Shown here: one piece after another, positions 8,981 through 16,904 of the stretch
Numbering within the stretch: the stretch's first letter is position 1
Layout: every line of letters begins with the position of its first letter
Assembly: GCA_963803125.1 (NCBI GenBank)
Contig: CAWDLR010000003.1
Location: 2,604,001-2,668,000, forward strand
Direction: 5' to 3'
Origin: G963675935 sp963803125
GTDB lineage: Bacteria > Planctomycetota > Planctomycetia > Pirellulales > Thermoguttaceae
DNA: 64,000 nt
Program-made: the position numbers and the translations under genes
The notes under the pieces: generated by a model
Told to the model about the DNA's origin: nothing
Seen by the model: the letters and a program-made list of their open reading frames with translations, nothing else
Database searches by the model: none

Positions 8981-9584
8981 TCTGGCTGCCCGGATCGAGT
9001 CGGCGGCGGAATTGGCGCAAATAGACTTGGAAGCCGAGGTCCAGCGGCTCGGCCTTTTCGCTCTCGGCGTTCTTTTCGGGCCGAATGATCGCGGCAGTAT
9101 GATTGGCGTGTCCCTCGTAGATCGACATTTGCGCGTCGACGCCCCAGAGGCGCGTCAAAGCGCAGCCGGCCAGCAGCACGAGAATGCCGCCGTGCGCCAC
9201 CAGGAAGCCGATCTGCCGCCGCCGCCAGGGGAGCCGAATCAACATGGCGGCCAACACGTTGACCGCCAGCACGACGTGAATCGCCGCGAACCAGCGGGTG
9301 CCGTAGACCTCGGCCCACGCCGCCGCCGAACCGTGATACTTGTCGATGAACGTGGCCACGGCCAAGACGATCACGTAGACCGCGATTGTCACGACCGCCA
9401 GTTGCAGCGACGCCAGGGCGCCAAGACAGAGCCGCAATGGGGGCGGAAGCAGGTGGGCTAGGGACGGAGGCGACCCCGGCTGTGGAATTGGCCCCGCCTG
9501 TTCGCCGTCACTCGCCGCCGCATCGACCGCAGCGCCACCGGCCGACGTCTCGCGCAGCATCTGGTCGTCGCTCTCATCCCTCAT
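8880..9584 (-). CDS. resB: ResB N-terminal portion, frameshifted from CcsA part
   Basis: After a variable N-terminus, the product has transmembrane helices typical of ResB (LQLAVVTIAVYVIVLAVATF, then FIDKYHGSAAAWAEVYGTRWF). These are followed by HVVLAVNVLAAMLIRLPW, QIGFLVAHGGILVLLAGC and the soluble part GVDAQMSIYEGHANHTA. ResB helps deliver haem to apocytochromes at the outer face of the membrane. The frame runs LDPGSQNAVV, whereas removing one C at about 8987 gives LDPGSRMPSYYSSRVDF, joining it to the next frame exactly as in full-length family members. Residues after that point (to 8880) are out-of-frame translation. The ATG at 9584 is embedded in CATCCCTCATCCTT simple repeats, so the true start is uncertain. 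Confidence 0.8.
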   Translation of the reverse strand: MRDESDDQMLRETSAGGAAVDAAASDGEQAGPIPQPGSPPSLAHLLPPPLRLCLGALASLQLAVVTIAVYVIVLAVATFIDKYHGSAAAWAEVYGTRWFAAIHVVLAVNVLAAMLIRLPWRRRQIGFLVAHGGILVLLAGCALTRLWGVDAQMSIYEGHANHTAAIIRPEKNAESEKAEPLDLGFQVYLRQFRRRLDPGSQNAVVLFEPGRFPRTQQSAETARGREEAARGRAD

Positions 9585-9883
9585 CCTTCATCCCTCATCC
9601 TTCCACCTCGGATTTTACCACCACAGAGGGAGAAAGTTTAGACGCCGCCCGGGTCCGAGTCAGCGATTTCATTTCGGAAAACTCGTCTTGAAGAGGTCCG
9701 CGGGGGACCGCCTCGTTGATCGGATGTGGAAAACTCCCGAAACCGCTGGAAAACAGGACTCTTGCTGAATTTGCCAGCCAACCCTGTTTTAAGGCCCGCC
9801 AGAGGGGAACCCTGCGCAAGTTCTCTGGTAGCAGCGTCTTAAGACAACTTGTCGGGCCACGGTTGACCTCGATGAGGAAATCA

Positions 9884-9947
9884 TTAGACTTGGACGTTCT
9901 CGGCTGTATATTGTGGCCAGAGCGGAACGAGGTACAATATATGGTAG
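9884..9947 (+). promoter_or_regulatory. nrdJ promoter with two NrdR boxes
   Basis: TTAGAC (9884-9889) and TATATT (9907-9912) are spaced 17 bp and make a sigma70-type promoter. Two sites match the NrdR consensus acACwAtATaTwGtgt: 9901-9916 (CGGCTGTATATTGTGG, overlapping the -10) and 9932-9947 (GTACAATATATGGTAG). Their centres are 31 bp apart, the tandem three-helical-turn spacing known for NrdR operators. This predicts repression of nrdJ by ATP/dATP-sensing NrdR. No cobalamin riboswitch was recognised in the 408-bp gap upstream of nrdJ. Confidence 0.72.
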
Positions 9948-9992
9948 GAAGGATGCCAGATCTAACTCCTGATGGAATAAGGAATCTCTCTC

Positions 9993-12900
9993 ATGGACAG
10001 ACGCGAACATAATACCGGGGAAGCGGTTGCGACGGCCGACCAGCCGACAACGAAGCTGAGCAAGACCGTTATTGCGGGGCTGCACGTGCCCGCCCTGTTT
10101 TGCCCGGACGACGGCGGCGATCCGTTTGCCACCGTCCAGTGGGATCTGCGCACGGCAGCGATCAAGGGCGAGGGGGGCGAAGTGCTCTTTGAGCAGAAAG
10201 ACTGCGAGATGCCCACCTCGTGGAGCCAATTGGCCACCAACGTGGTCGCCAACAAGTATTTCTACGGCGAGGTGGACACCGGCGAGCGGGAAAAGGGCGT
10301 CCGCCAACTCATCCACCGCGTCTGCCGCACGATCGCCGACTGGGGCACCCACGACGGCTACTTCGCCAGCAAGGCCGACGGCGAGCGGTTCTACCGCGAG
10401 TTGGCCTGGCTCTGCCTGCACCAATACGCCTCATTCAATTCGCCCGTCTGGTTCAACGTCGGCTTGTATCATCAGTACGGCATCAAGGGGGCGATGTGCA
10501 ATTGGCACTGGGACCAGACCCGCGGCGAGGCGATTCAGCCGCAGAATCCGTACGAGTTTCCGCAGGCGTCGGCGTGCTTCATCCAGAGCGTGGGCGACAA
10601 CATGGAAGACATCATGGAGCTTGCCCGCAGCGAGGCGATGCTCTTCAAGTTCGGCTCGGGCACGGGCACCGATCTCTCGACGCTGCGCTCGCACCGCGAG
10701 AAGCTCTCCGGCGGCGGCCGCCCCTCCGGGCCGCTGTCCTTTATGAGGGTCTACGATCAGATTGCGGCCGTGGTGAAAAGCGGCGGCAAGACCCGCCGGG
10801 CCGCCAAGATGCAGTCGATCAAGGACTGGCATCCCGACGTGCTGGAGTTCATCGAGTGCAAGAATCGCGAGGAGAAGAAGGTCCGCACGCTGGTCGAGCA
10901 GGGCTACGACGCGCAAGAGGCCTACGACACCGTGCTGTTCCAAAACGCCAATCTCTCGGTCCGCATCAGCGACGAGTTCATGCGGGCGGTCGAAGCCGAT
11001 CAGCCCTGGACGACGCACTGGGTCACCAAGCCGGAAGTGGCCGGCCCAACGTATCCCGCGCGGGAGATGTTCACCAAGATGTCCAACTCCGCCTGGTGCT
11101 GCGGCGATCCCGGCGTGCAATACGACAGCACGATCAACCGCTGGCACACCTGCCCGAACTCAGGACGGATCAACGCGAGCAACCCCTGCTCCGAGTACAT
11201 GTTCGTCGACGATTCGGCCTGCAACCTGGCGAGCATCAATCTGATGAAGTTCCGCCGCGACGACGGCACTTTCGATCACGAGCGGTTCGTCTCGGCGTGC
11301 CGGCTGGTGTTTATCGCCCAGGAAATCCTGGTCGATCACGCCAGCTATCCGACGAAGCGAATCGCCGCCAACAGCCATCGCTTCCGGCCGATCGGGCTGG
11401 GCTACTCGAACCTGGGCAGCCTGATCATGACCGCCGGGCTGGCGTACGATTCCGCAGAAGCCCGCGGGCTGTGCGGCGTGATTACCGCGCTTCTGCACGG
11501 GGCGGCCTGCTACACCAGCACCGAACTGGCGGCGGCGGTCGGGCCGTTCGACGAGTTCGAGAAGAACCGCGAGCCGATGCTCCGCGTGATGGAGATGCAC
11601 TGGGAGAAGGTCGATCAGATTCCGGCCTGCCCCAAGTCCTTGCAGGAGGCCGCCCGCGACCTGTGGGACAAGGTGCTCACGCACGGCCGGCGGCTCGGTT
11701 TCCGCAACGCCCAGGCCACCGTGCTCGCCCCGACCGGCACGATCAGCTTCATGATGGACTGCGACACCACCGGCATCGAGCCGGACATCGCGCTGGTGAA
11801 GTACAAGCAACTGGCCGGCGGCGGAATGCTGAAAATCGTCAACCAGGAGGTGCCGCTGGCCCTGGCAACGCTCGGCTACGACCAGCCGGAGATCGACGCC
11901 ATCGTGGCCTACATCGACAAGCACGACACGATCGAAGGGGCGGCCGAGCTGAAGCCCGAGCACCTGTCGGTCTTCGACTGCGCCTTTCCGCCGCGGAACG
12001 GCCGCCGCTCGATTCCCTGGCGGGCGCACATCCAGATGATGGCGGCCGCCCAGCCGTTCATCTCCGGGGCGATCTCGAAGACGGTGAACATGCCGCGCGA
12101 AAGCACCCCCGACGACGTGGCCGACGCCTACATGGAGGGCTGGCGGCTGGGGCTGAAGGCGCTGGCCATCTACCGCGACGGCTCGAAGGAGGTGCAGCCG
12201 CTTTCGACGAAGTCGAAATCGGACAAGGCGGCCGAGAAGCTGGTGGCCGCCCCGCGGCGCGAGCGCCTGCCCGATACGCGGCAATCGATCACGCACAAGT
12301 TCAGCGTCTCCGGCCACGAGGGCTACATCACCGTCGGGCTCTATCCCGACGGCCGGCCAGGCGAGCTTTTCATCACCATGGCCAAAGAGGGGAGCACGAT
12401 CGGCGGGCTGATGGACTGTTTTGGCACCGCCGTTTCGATGAGCCTGCAATACGGCGTGCCGCTGGAGGTCTACGTCAACAAGTTCTCGCATACCCGCTTC
12501 GAGCCGATGGGCTTTACGAAGAACCCGGAGATCAAGATCGCCAAGAGCATCGTCGATTACATCTTCCGTTGGCTGGGGGTCACGTTCCTGCCGGGCTTCC
12601 GCGAGGCGAACAAGATGATGCCGCCATCGCCGACCGACCTGCCACATGCCGAGCCGGGGCCGGGAGACGCGGAAACAGAGCCCCGGCCCGCCGCCACGAT
12701 GGCCGGCGGGCCAGTCGCGGCCAACGGATCGGCGCCCAGCGGCAGCGGAGCGAAGGCCGCGGCCCAAGCCTCCGGCAACGGCCAGGCAGCATCGAAGCAG
12801 GCGGCCAAGCGCAACGGCTCGCCCGCCGCGGCCGCAAAGAAGGATCGGGTGGGGCAGACATTCGTGTCTGCCGCTCCCGTGGCACAGCCATCCCTGACTG

Positions 12901-13064
12901 TCACGACCTTGTTCGAGCCCTTCGGCGCTTCGCTCTCGCGGAGCGAGCAATTCGCCTCGTTCCAGACCGACGCCCCCGCCTGCGACAACTGCGGCGCGAT
13001 CACCGTCCGCAGCGGTAACTGCTACCTGTGTTACAACTGCGGGAGCAGTATGGGGTGTTCGTAA
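9993..13064 (+). CDS. nrdJ: Class II (adenosylcobalamin-dependent) ribonucleotide reductase
   Basis: The product has 1023 residues and reduces ribonucleotides for DNA synthesis using a B12 radical. Visible family features are SPVWFNVGLY, ASACFIQSVGD, FGSGTGTDLSTLRS, the catalytic NPCSEYMFVDDSACNL segment, GLGYSNLGSL and TVLAPTGTISFMMDCDTTGIEPD. A C-terminal cysteine cluster (CDNCGAITVRSGNCYLCYNC) probably relays reducing equivalents. Before that cluster is a low-complexity Ala/Gly/Ser linker into which one arm of palindrome family P1 has been inserted in frame (VGQTFVSA, 12848-12872). The ATG at 9993 follows AAGGAA. Upstream lie tandem NrdR boxes. No other reductase class is visible in the window. 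Confidence 0.96.
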   Translation: MDRREHNTGEAVATADQPTTKLSKTVIAGLHVPALFCPDDGGDPFATVQWDLRTAAIKGEGGEVLFEQKDCEMPTSWSQLATNVVANKYFYGEVDTGEREKGVRQLIHRVCRTIADWGTHDGYFASKADGERFYRELAWLCLHQYASFNSPVWFNVGLYHQYGIKGAMCNWHWDQTRGEAIQPQNPYEFPQASACFIQSVGDNMEDIMELARSEAMLFKFGSGTGTDLSTLRSHREKLSGGGRPSGPLSFMRVYDQIAAVVKSGGKTRRAAKMQSIKDWHPDVLEFIECKNREEKKVRTLVEQGYDAQEAYDTVLFQNANLSVRISDEFMRAVEADQPWTTHWVTKPEVAGPTYPAREMFTKMSNSAWCCGDPGVQYDSTINRWHTCPNSGRINASNPCSEYMFVDDSACNLASINLMKFRRDDGTFDHERFVSACRLVFIAQEILVDHASYPTKRIAANSHRFRPIGLGYSNLGSLIMTAGLAYDSAEARGLCGVITALLHGAACYTSTELAAAVGPFDEFEKNREPMLRVMEMHWEKVDQIPACPKSLQEAARDLWDKVLTHGRRLGFRNAQATVLAPTGTISFMMDCDTTGIEPDIALVKYKQLAGGGMLKIVNQEVPLALATLGYDQPEIDAIVAYIDKHDTIEGAAELKPEHLSVFDCAFPPRNGRRSIPWRAHIQMMAAAQPFISGAISKTVNMPRESTPDDVADAYMEGWRLGLKALAIYRDGSKEVQPLSTKSKSDKAAEKLVAAPRRERLPDTRQSITHKFSVSGHEGYITVGLYPDGRPGELFITMAKEGSTIGGLMDCFGTAVSMSLQYGVPLEVYVNKFSHTRFEPMGFTKNPEIKIAKSIVDYIFRWLGVTFLPGFREANKMMPPSPTDLPHAEPGPGDAETEPRPAATMAGGPVAANGSAPSGSGAKAAAQASGNGQAASKQAAKRNGSPAAAAKKDRVGQTFVSAAPVAQPSLTVTTLFEPFGASLSRSEQFASFQTDAPACDNCGAITVRSGNCYLCYNCGSSMGCS
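12848..12872. repeat. Single arm of palindrome family P1 inside nrdJ
   Basis: The 25 bases match one arm of the 3872 element with one change (ATTCGTG for ATTCCTG) and still form the inner GCAGACA/TGTCTGC palindrome. It is translated VGQTFVSA in the flexible linker before the redox-active C-terminus of NrdJ. Confidence 0.75.
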
Positions 13065-13065
13065 G

Positions 13066-13137
13066 AGAGGGGTTGGGGGCTGGGGATCAGGGGCCAGGGG
13101 CCAGAGGTTAGGGATTGGGGATTGGGACGCCGCCGCG
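13066..13137. repeat. G-rich simple repeat (GGGGCTGGGGATCAGGGG type)
   Basis: Runs of GGGG separated by short A/T/C words fill the gap after nrdJ. The same wording recurs at 34424-34466 and, reverse-complemented, inside the second ArnT-like gene at 30520-30550. The spacing of G runs could permit quadruplex formation. Nothing else is recognisable between nrdJ and the ATPase gene. Confidence 0.6.
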
Positions 13138-13176
13138 AGGCTGCGGTCGGTCGGGGCTTCCAGTGTGGAGCGAACA

Positions 13177-14634
13177 ATGGTTGAATTTGACCTGCGATCG
13201 GAGGCATTCAGGAGGGCGGTGCTCAACACGGAGAGACGAGCGGAGCGGCAACTGTACGATGAGAGGCTGGTCAGGTGTTTCGTGCCCAACCGCGTCCTAG
13301 AGGAGCTTGACAATAATCAAAATCAACTCCTATTCGGCAGGCGAGGCGTCGGCAAGACTCATACGCTCAAGGCGTTCTTGGGAAAGAAAGCATCAGGCGG
13401 GACACTCTGCCATTATCTCGATTGCACCGCATTTGGCAGCGGACTCGGCGTGGACGGATCCCGCAGGAACGTAGGGGTCCGCTTCTTCTCCAAGCTTCTC
13501 TCCAACCTCGCAGACAGCCTGCTCGATGATGCCACGCTGACGGAGAAGCCAGACAAAACTCTTCACGACGACCTTCAGAGCATTCTGCTACAATTCTCCG
13601 ACCTCATCGGTCCGAAGTCCATCGGCGAGACCTTCGATTACTCTGCAATTGCCGGTGCGATCTCCCGATTCCTCGATCGACTGCGCACTGATAGACTGAT
13701 TCTGCTTATAGACGAGTGGGCTCAGATTCCACCGCCGGCACAGCCGTATTTTGCCGAGTTCCTTAAGCGTGCGTTCTTCGCCAACGCGCGGGTTACAGTG
13801 AAGGTCGGTGTGGTGGATTATGCCTATAGATTAAGCGAACGAATTGGCGGTCAATTGATCGGTCTTGAGAGGTCGGCCGACATCTTCACCGACATTCGGA
13901 TGGACCGCTTCTTTGTCTGGGATCAAGATGAGGAATTCGTCGAGCGGTTCTTCGCAGAGGTCCTGTTCAACCACTTGGTTCTTGAGCTTGATACCGCGCA
14001 GGAATGCCAGCCGGATGAGAAGGCGAACATCGTCTCCAACCAACTTTTTACGCAACGCCGCGTGCTCTCGGAATTGTGTCGTGCGTGCGAGGGCAACGCC
14101 AGGGACTTTCTCGTGCTCTTCGGAAAGGCGCACGCGAGGTACCGGCAGCAGACCGCACATCAGAAGGTCGGACTTGAGGATGTTCATAGCGCAGCAATCG
14201 ACCTTTATCGCGGTGACAAGTACGCAAACATCTCCACGGAGAAGCCTCTCGAGGATTTTCTGGAGTATCTCGTGCATTCGATCATTAAGGAAAAGCGAGC
14301 GCGGACCTTCATGGTGCCATATCAATCTCGCAACCACCCTTTGCTCGCGCGCCTCTTTAGTGCCCGAATTCTTCACCCGCTGAACGTGGAGTGGTCACAT
14401 CCACATGTTCCTGGGGAGCGGTACAGCCTCATCACGATGGACTACGGAACATACGCCTCGTTCCGCGGCACCAAGAGCGAGCCCGACCAGAAGTTGTTCT
14501 GGGGACAAGAAGGTCAAGGGGTTGAGAAGGCTGACGACCTTGTGCCGTTTGATGACCGGCGGAGCATTCGGCGAATTGTGGTGGAGAAAGATGTTCTGGA
14601 CAATTTCTCCGGAAGAATGGCCGACGACTGCTAA
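13177..14634 (+). CDS. P-loop ATPase, isolated accessory gene
   Basis: The product has 485 residues from the ATG at 13177, which follows GGAG; a GTG four codons earlier is also possible. The Walker A motif is GRRGVGKTH near residue 50 and the Walker B motif is LILLIDEWAQ near residue 180, followed by a presumed sensor strand VTVKVGVVDYAYR. The architecture suggests a stand-alone STAND/Sll1717-like or Orc/Cdc6-related ATPase with a C-terminal domain containing ARTFMVPYQSRNHPLLARLF and a beta-rich end. The exact family is unsure. Codon use is visibly less GC-rich than the neighbours. The gene is bounded by repeats on both sides and has no operon partner, which is compatible with horizontal acquisition. 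A role in defence is possible but not shown. Confidence 0.75.
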   Translation: MVEFDLRSEAFRRAVLNTERRAERQLYDERLVRCFVPNRVLEELDNNQNQLLFGRRGVGKTHTLKAFLGKKASGGTLCHYLDCTAFGSGLGVDGSRRNVGVRFFSKLLSNLADSLLDDATLTEKPDKTLHDDLQSILLQFSDLIGPKSIGETFDYSAIAGAISRFLDRLRTDRLILLIDEWAQIPPPAQPYFAEFLKRAFFANARVTVKVGVVDYAYRLSERIGGQLIGLERSADIFTDIRMDRFFVWDQDEEFVERFFAEVLFNHLVLELDTAQECQPDEKANIVSNQLFTQRRVLSELCRACEGNARDFLVLFGKAHARYRQQTAHQKVGLEDVHSAAIDLYRGDKYANISTEKPLEDFLEYLVHSIIKEKRARTFMVPYQSRNHPLLARLFSARILHPLNVEWSHPHVPGERYSLITMDYGTYASFRGTKSEPDQKLFWGQEGQGVEKADDLVPFDDRRSIRRIVVEKDVLDNFSGRMADDC

Positions 14635-14640
14635 GGACGC

Positions 14641-14704
14641 ACAAAGGGGATAAGTACAATTTCTGAGGCGGAGAATGATAAGTAATTGGACTTATCCCCT
14701 TTGT
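14641..14704. repeat. Palindromic element (ACAAAGGGGATAAGT arms)
   Basis: Perfect 15-bp arms at 14641-14655 and 14690-14704 lie six bases after the ATPase stop codon. The layout (arm, about 34-bp variable middle, arm) resembles the GGGGACAGG palindromes elsewhere in the window. It could serve as a terminator for the ATPase transcript. Confidence 0.7.
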
Positions 14705-14848
14705 TTGCCCCCTTTGTTTGCCTCTGACCCGGACTCCTCCCTTGGGCGTTCGCCCAGCGGACCACGGCGGTCATGATACCCCTTCCCACGCGGGGACACA
14801 AGGAGCATAGGCCGGAGCGGGCCGGAAAACCGTGGCCCGAACGCGGAA

Positions 14849-14978
14849 CTACGAACGGAGGTTCACTACATTCTGCGGCGTGCCGGCGAGGAAGGCTTTG
14901 ACGTTCGCCACGGTTACGTTGAGCAGGCGTTCGCGGGCGGCGCGGGTGGCCCAGGCGACGTGCGGGGTGATGTAGCAG
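14849..14978 (-). pseudogene. 3' fragment of a D-2-hydroxyacid dehydrogenase gene
   Basis: Bases 14859-14978 are identical, base for base over 120 bp, to 15583-15702, the end of the intact dehydrogenase gene on the same strand. They encode CYITPHVAWATRAARERLLN and the following tail. Weaker similarity continues downstream of the gene end (for example ATACCCCTTC and GGGGACACAAG in both copies). Upstream coding sequence is absent and replaced by CCGGTTC-type palindromes. This is a truncated duplicate. Confidence 0.88.
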
Positions 14979-14984
14979 CGGGTA

Positions 14985-15098
14985 GCCCCGGTTCTCGAAC
15001 CGGGGCGGCTTTGCCGCAAGAGGTGGAGCGGCAACGCCAGCGCGCATCGCCTCCCGCATGGCCTCTTGGGCGTTCGCCCACCGGTTCAAGAACCGGTG
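14985..15098. repeat. Two small CCGGTTC palindromes
   Basis: GCCCCGGTTCTCGAACCGGGGC-type and CACCGGTTCAAGAACCGGTG palindromes occur at 14985-15006 and 15079-15098. They fall within non-coding sequence between the gene fragment and the next palindrome. No credible ORF is present here. Confidence 0.6.
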
Positions 15099-15187
15099 CC
15101 ACCCAGCGAGACCGCACGGCGGAGCACCTGTTGCGGAACCTGCTCCGTCACGCCGCGCGCAATGCGCATCGGAAAAAGGGGTCAGGC

Positions 15188-15253
15188 GGAAAAAGGGGAC
15201 ATTGTTGATTGTGGCAAACCGGACGACCAATAATCAGTGATGTCCCCTTTTCC
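15188..15253. repeat. Palindromic element, family P3 variant (GGGGACAT type)
   Basis: GGAAAAAGGGGACAT at 15188-15202 pairs with ATGTCCCCTTTTCC at 15240-15253. An additional partial arm, AAAAAGGGGTCAGG, precedes it at about 15174. Non-coding. Confidence 0.65.
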
Positions 15254-15308
15254 GTCCCGTTCTCAGCGTTCGCAAGGACCGCTTCGAGCTCGCGCCTCAC
15301 ATACCGCA

Positions 15309-15484
15309 ACTAGTGTAGTGTCTCACACAGATCGTGCTTTATGAACAAGAGACAGAAACAGGTGGGGCAGACATTCCTGTCTGCCCTAGATGTTCCCACT
15401 TGCCTGGTTCCTGGGCAGACAGGAATGTCTGCCCCACCTGTCGCCATTTTATAAGTTAACCCAATTACGAGACACTACACTAGT
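15309..15484. mobile_element. 176-bp MITE-like element carrying a P1 palindrome
   Basis: The perfect 16-bp terminal inverted repeats ACTAGTGTAGTGTCTC (15309-15324) and GAGACACTACACTAGT (15469-15484) bound 176 bp. Inside, centred, is a P1 palindrome with arms extended to about 28 bp (15358-15441). There is no ORF. The palindrome is nested symmetrically, so either a palindrome inserted into a MITE or the palindrome travels within a MITE. Confidence 0.75.
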
Positions 15485-15572
15485 CTACCGTAGCGCTCAT
15501 AATACCCCTTCTGTTGCGGGGACACAAGCAGCACGGGCCACCGACGTGGAAGACTGCCACGCGACGGCAGCA

Positions 15573-16580
15573 CTACGAAGCGAGGTTCACTACATTCTGC
15601 GGCGTGCCGGCGAGGAAGGCTTTGACGTTCGCCACGGTTACGTTGAGCAGGCGTTCGCGGGCGGCGCGGGTGGCCCAGGCGACGTGCGGGGTGATGTAGC
15701 AGTTGGGGGCGGTTAGCAACGGGTGATCGGCCGGCGGCGGCTCGTCGTCGGAGAGCACGTCGAGGCCGGCGCCGGCGATTTGGCCATCATGCAGCGCTGC
15801 GGCCAACGCCGGCTCGTCAACCAGCGGCCCACGGCTGGTGTTGATCAGATAGGCCGATCGCTTCATCATTGCCAACCGCTCGGCATTTACCAGATTCTGC
15901 GTCTCCGGCGTCAAGGGGCAATGCAGGCTGACAACGTCGCTTTGGCGGAAGAGATCGTCGAGAGCGACCAGTTGCACGGCTGTTGGCGGGAAGGGGACAG
16001 TCCCATTTTCGCTGGCGCGAAAACTGGAACAGTCCCCGGTAATCAGCTTGTCGGACGCCAGCACCTTCATTCCCATCGCCAGGGCGACCTGGGCCGTCGC
16101 CCGGCCGATGCGGCCGAAGCCGACTATTCCCATTGTCAAGCCGGCCACTTCGACCAGCGGGAAATCCCAATAGCAGAAATCGGGGCTGCGGCTCCAACGC
16201 CCTTCGGCCACGCCGCGAGCGTGCTCGGCGACGTGGAGCGTGAGGTTTAGCAGGTGGGCAAAGACCATCTGCACGACCGACGGCGTGGCATAGTCGGGCA
16301 CATTACAGACGACGATCCCCCGCTGCCGCGCGGCGGCGACGTCGACGATGTTGTAGCCCGTGGCCGTCACGGCGATGCACTTCAGCCGCGGCAGCCGGGC
16401 AATAGTCTCTCGCGAAAGCTGGACCTTGTTGGTCACCAGGATGTCGGCCTCGGCCGCGCGCGATACCAACTCTGCAGGCGACATCCTGTCGTAGATCGTA
16501 CACGAGCCGAGGGCCTCCAGGGCGGCCCAGCTCAGGTCACCGGGATTGAGGGCATAGCCATCGAGAACGACGATTCGCAT
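15573..16580 (-). CDS. D-2-hydroxyacid dehydrogenase (glycerate dehydrogenase-like)
   Basis: This is an NAD-dependent enzyme of 335 residues from the ATG at 16580 (GGAGG about 13 bases upstream). The substrate-binding part has CIAVTATGYNIVDVAAA and VCNVPDYAT. The nucleotide-binding part has GLTMGIVGFGRIGRATAQVA, SLHCPLTPET, INTSRGPLVDE with the catalytic Arg, AGLDVLSDDEPP with the Glu, and ITPHVAWAT with the catalytic His. The closest types are hydroxypyruvate/glycerate dehydrogenases. A 45-bp P2 palindrome (15993-16037) adds about 15 codons (FRASENGTVPF) after ASDKLITG, in a loop before LDDLFRQSDVV, with the frame kept. A truncated copy of the 3' end lies about 720 bp downstream. Confidence 0.93.
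   Translation of the reverse strand: MRIVVLDGYALNPGDLSWAALEALGSCTIYDRMSPAELVSRAAEADILVTNKVQLSRETIARLPRLKCIAVTATGYNIVDVAAARQRGIVVCNVPDYATPSVVQMVFAHLLNLTLHVAEHARGVAEGRWSRSPDFCYWDFPLVEVAGLTMGIVGFGRIGRATAQVALAMGMKVLASDKLITGDCSSFRASENGTVPFPPTAVQLVALDDLFRQSDVVSLHCPLTPETQNLVNAERLAMMKRSAYLINTSRGPLVDEPALAAALHDGQIAGAGLDVLSDDEPPPADHPLLTAPNCYITPHVAWATRAARERLLNVTVANVKAFLAGTPQNVVNLAS
15993..16037. repeat. P2 palindrome, 45 bp, in frame in the dehydrogenase gene
   Basis: GGGGACAGTCCCATTTTCGC at the left end is mirrored by GCGAAAACTGGAACAGTCCCC-type sequence at the right. The 45 bp equal exactly 15 codons. Other P2 copies are at 28441-28485 (45 bp) and 63607-63675 (69 bp), both also in frame in enzymes. Confidence 0.82.
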
Positions 16581-16657
16581 GGACAAATGGGAACCTCCTC
16601 CACCCCCTCCACGGCCTTGGTTTGGGGGTGCTTGTGAGATTTTCTTTAGCGTACCCC

Positions 16658-16686
16658 TTGGGCAGCTCCCGCACAAGTGGTACAAT
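16658..16686 (+). promoter_or_regulatory. Candidate sigma70 promoter for small ORF-yqgE
   Basis: TTGGGC at 16658-16663 and TACAAT at 16681-16686 are separated by 17 bp, about 48 bp before the small ORF start. They face away from the divergent dehydrogenase gene. Confidence 0.5.
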
Positions 16687-16733
16687 AAAACGACACTTGT
16701 TGGAACTGCTCCGTAAGCAAGACTAGAGAAGCC

Positions 16734-16898
16734 ATGAACAAGACAGAATCAGACGCCAAGCTGGCGAAAGTGAAATTGGCGTTGGCCGAGAAGTGCGAGC
16801 GGCTGGCGAAGCTATCCACCAGCACGCCGAAACGCAACACAATGCTGTACCAGGCGGCCCGATTTCGCCGGCAAGCGGCCGATTTGACCCGACAATAG
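16734..16898 (+). CDS. Small conserved-looking basic protein, 54 residues
   Basis: The ORF starts MNKTESDAKLAKVKLALAEK and ends AARFRRQAADLTRQ. It is short and basic, predicted to be mostly helical, with no cysteines and no signal peptide. It begins 48 bp after a good promoter and ends 6 bp before yqgE, so the two are almost certainly cotranscribed. The function is unknown. The coding potential is supported by position and spacing rather than by a recognised domain. Confidence 0.65.
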   Translation: MNKTESDAKLAKVKLALAEKCERLAKLSTSTPKRNTMLYQAARFRRQAADLTRQ

Positions 16899-16904
16899 CG
16901 GACT

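Noticed and set aside
9625..9992. Cobalamin riboswitch before the B12-dependent reductase
   Set aside because: I could not find the conserved B12-box core or a matching set of helices. The NrdR-type sites explain the conserved-looking part better.
11160..13313. Long antisense frame opposite nrdJ
   Set aside because: It is a codon-structure shadow of the conserved nrdJ gene in high-GC DNA, with no domain of its own.
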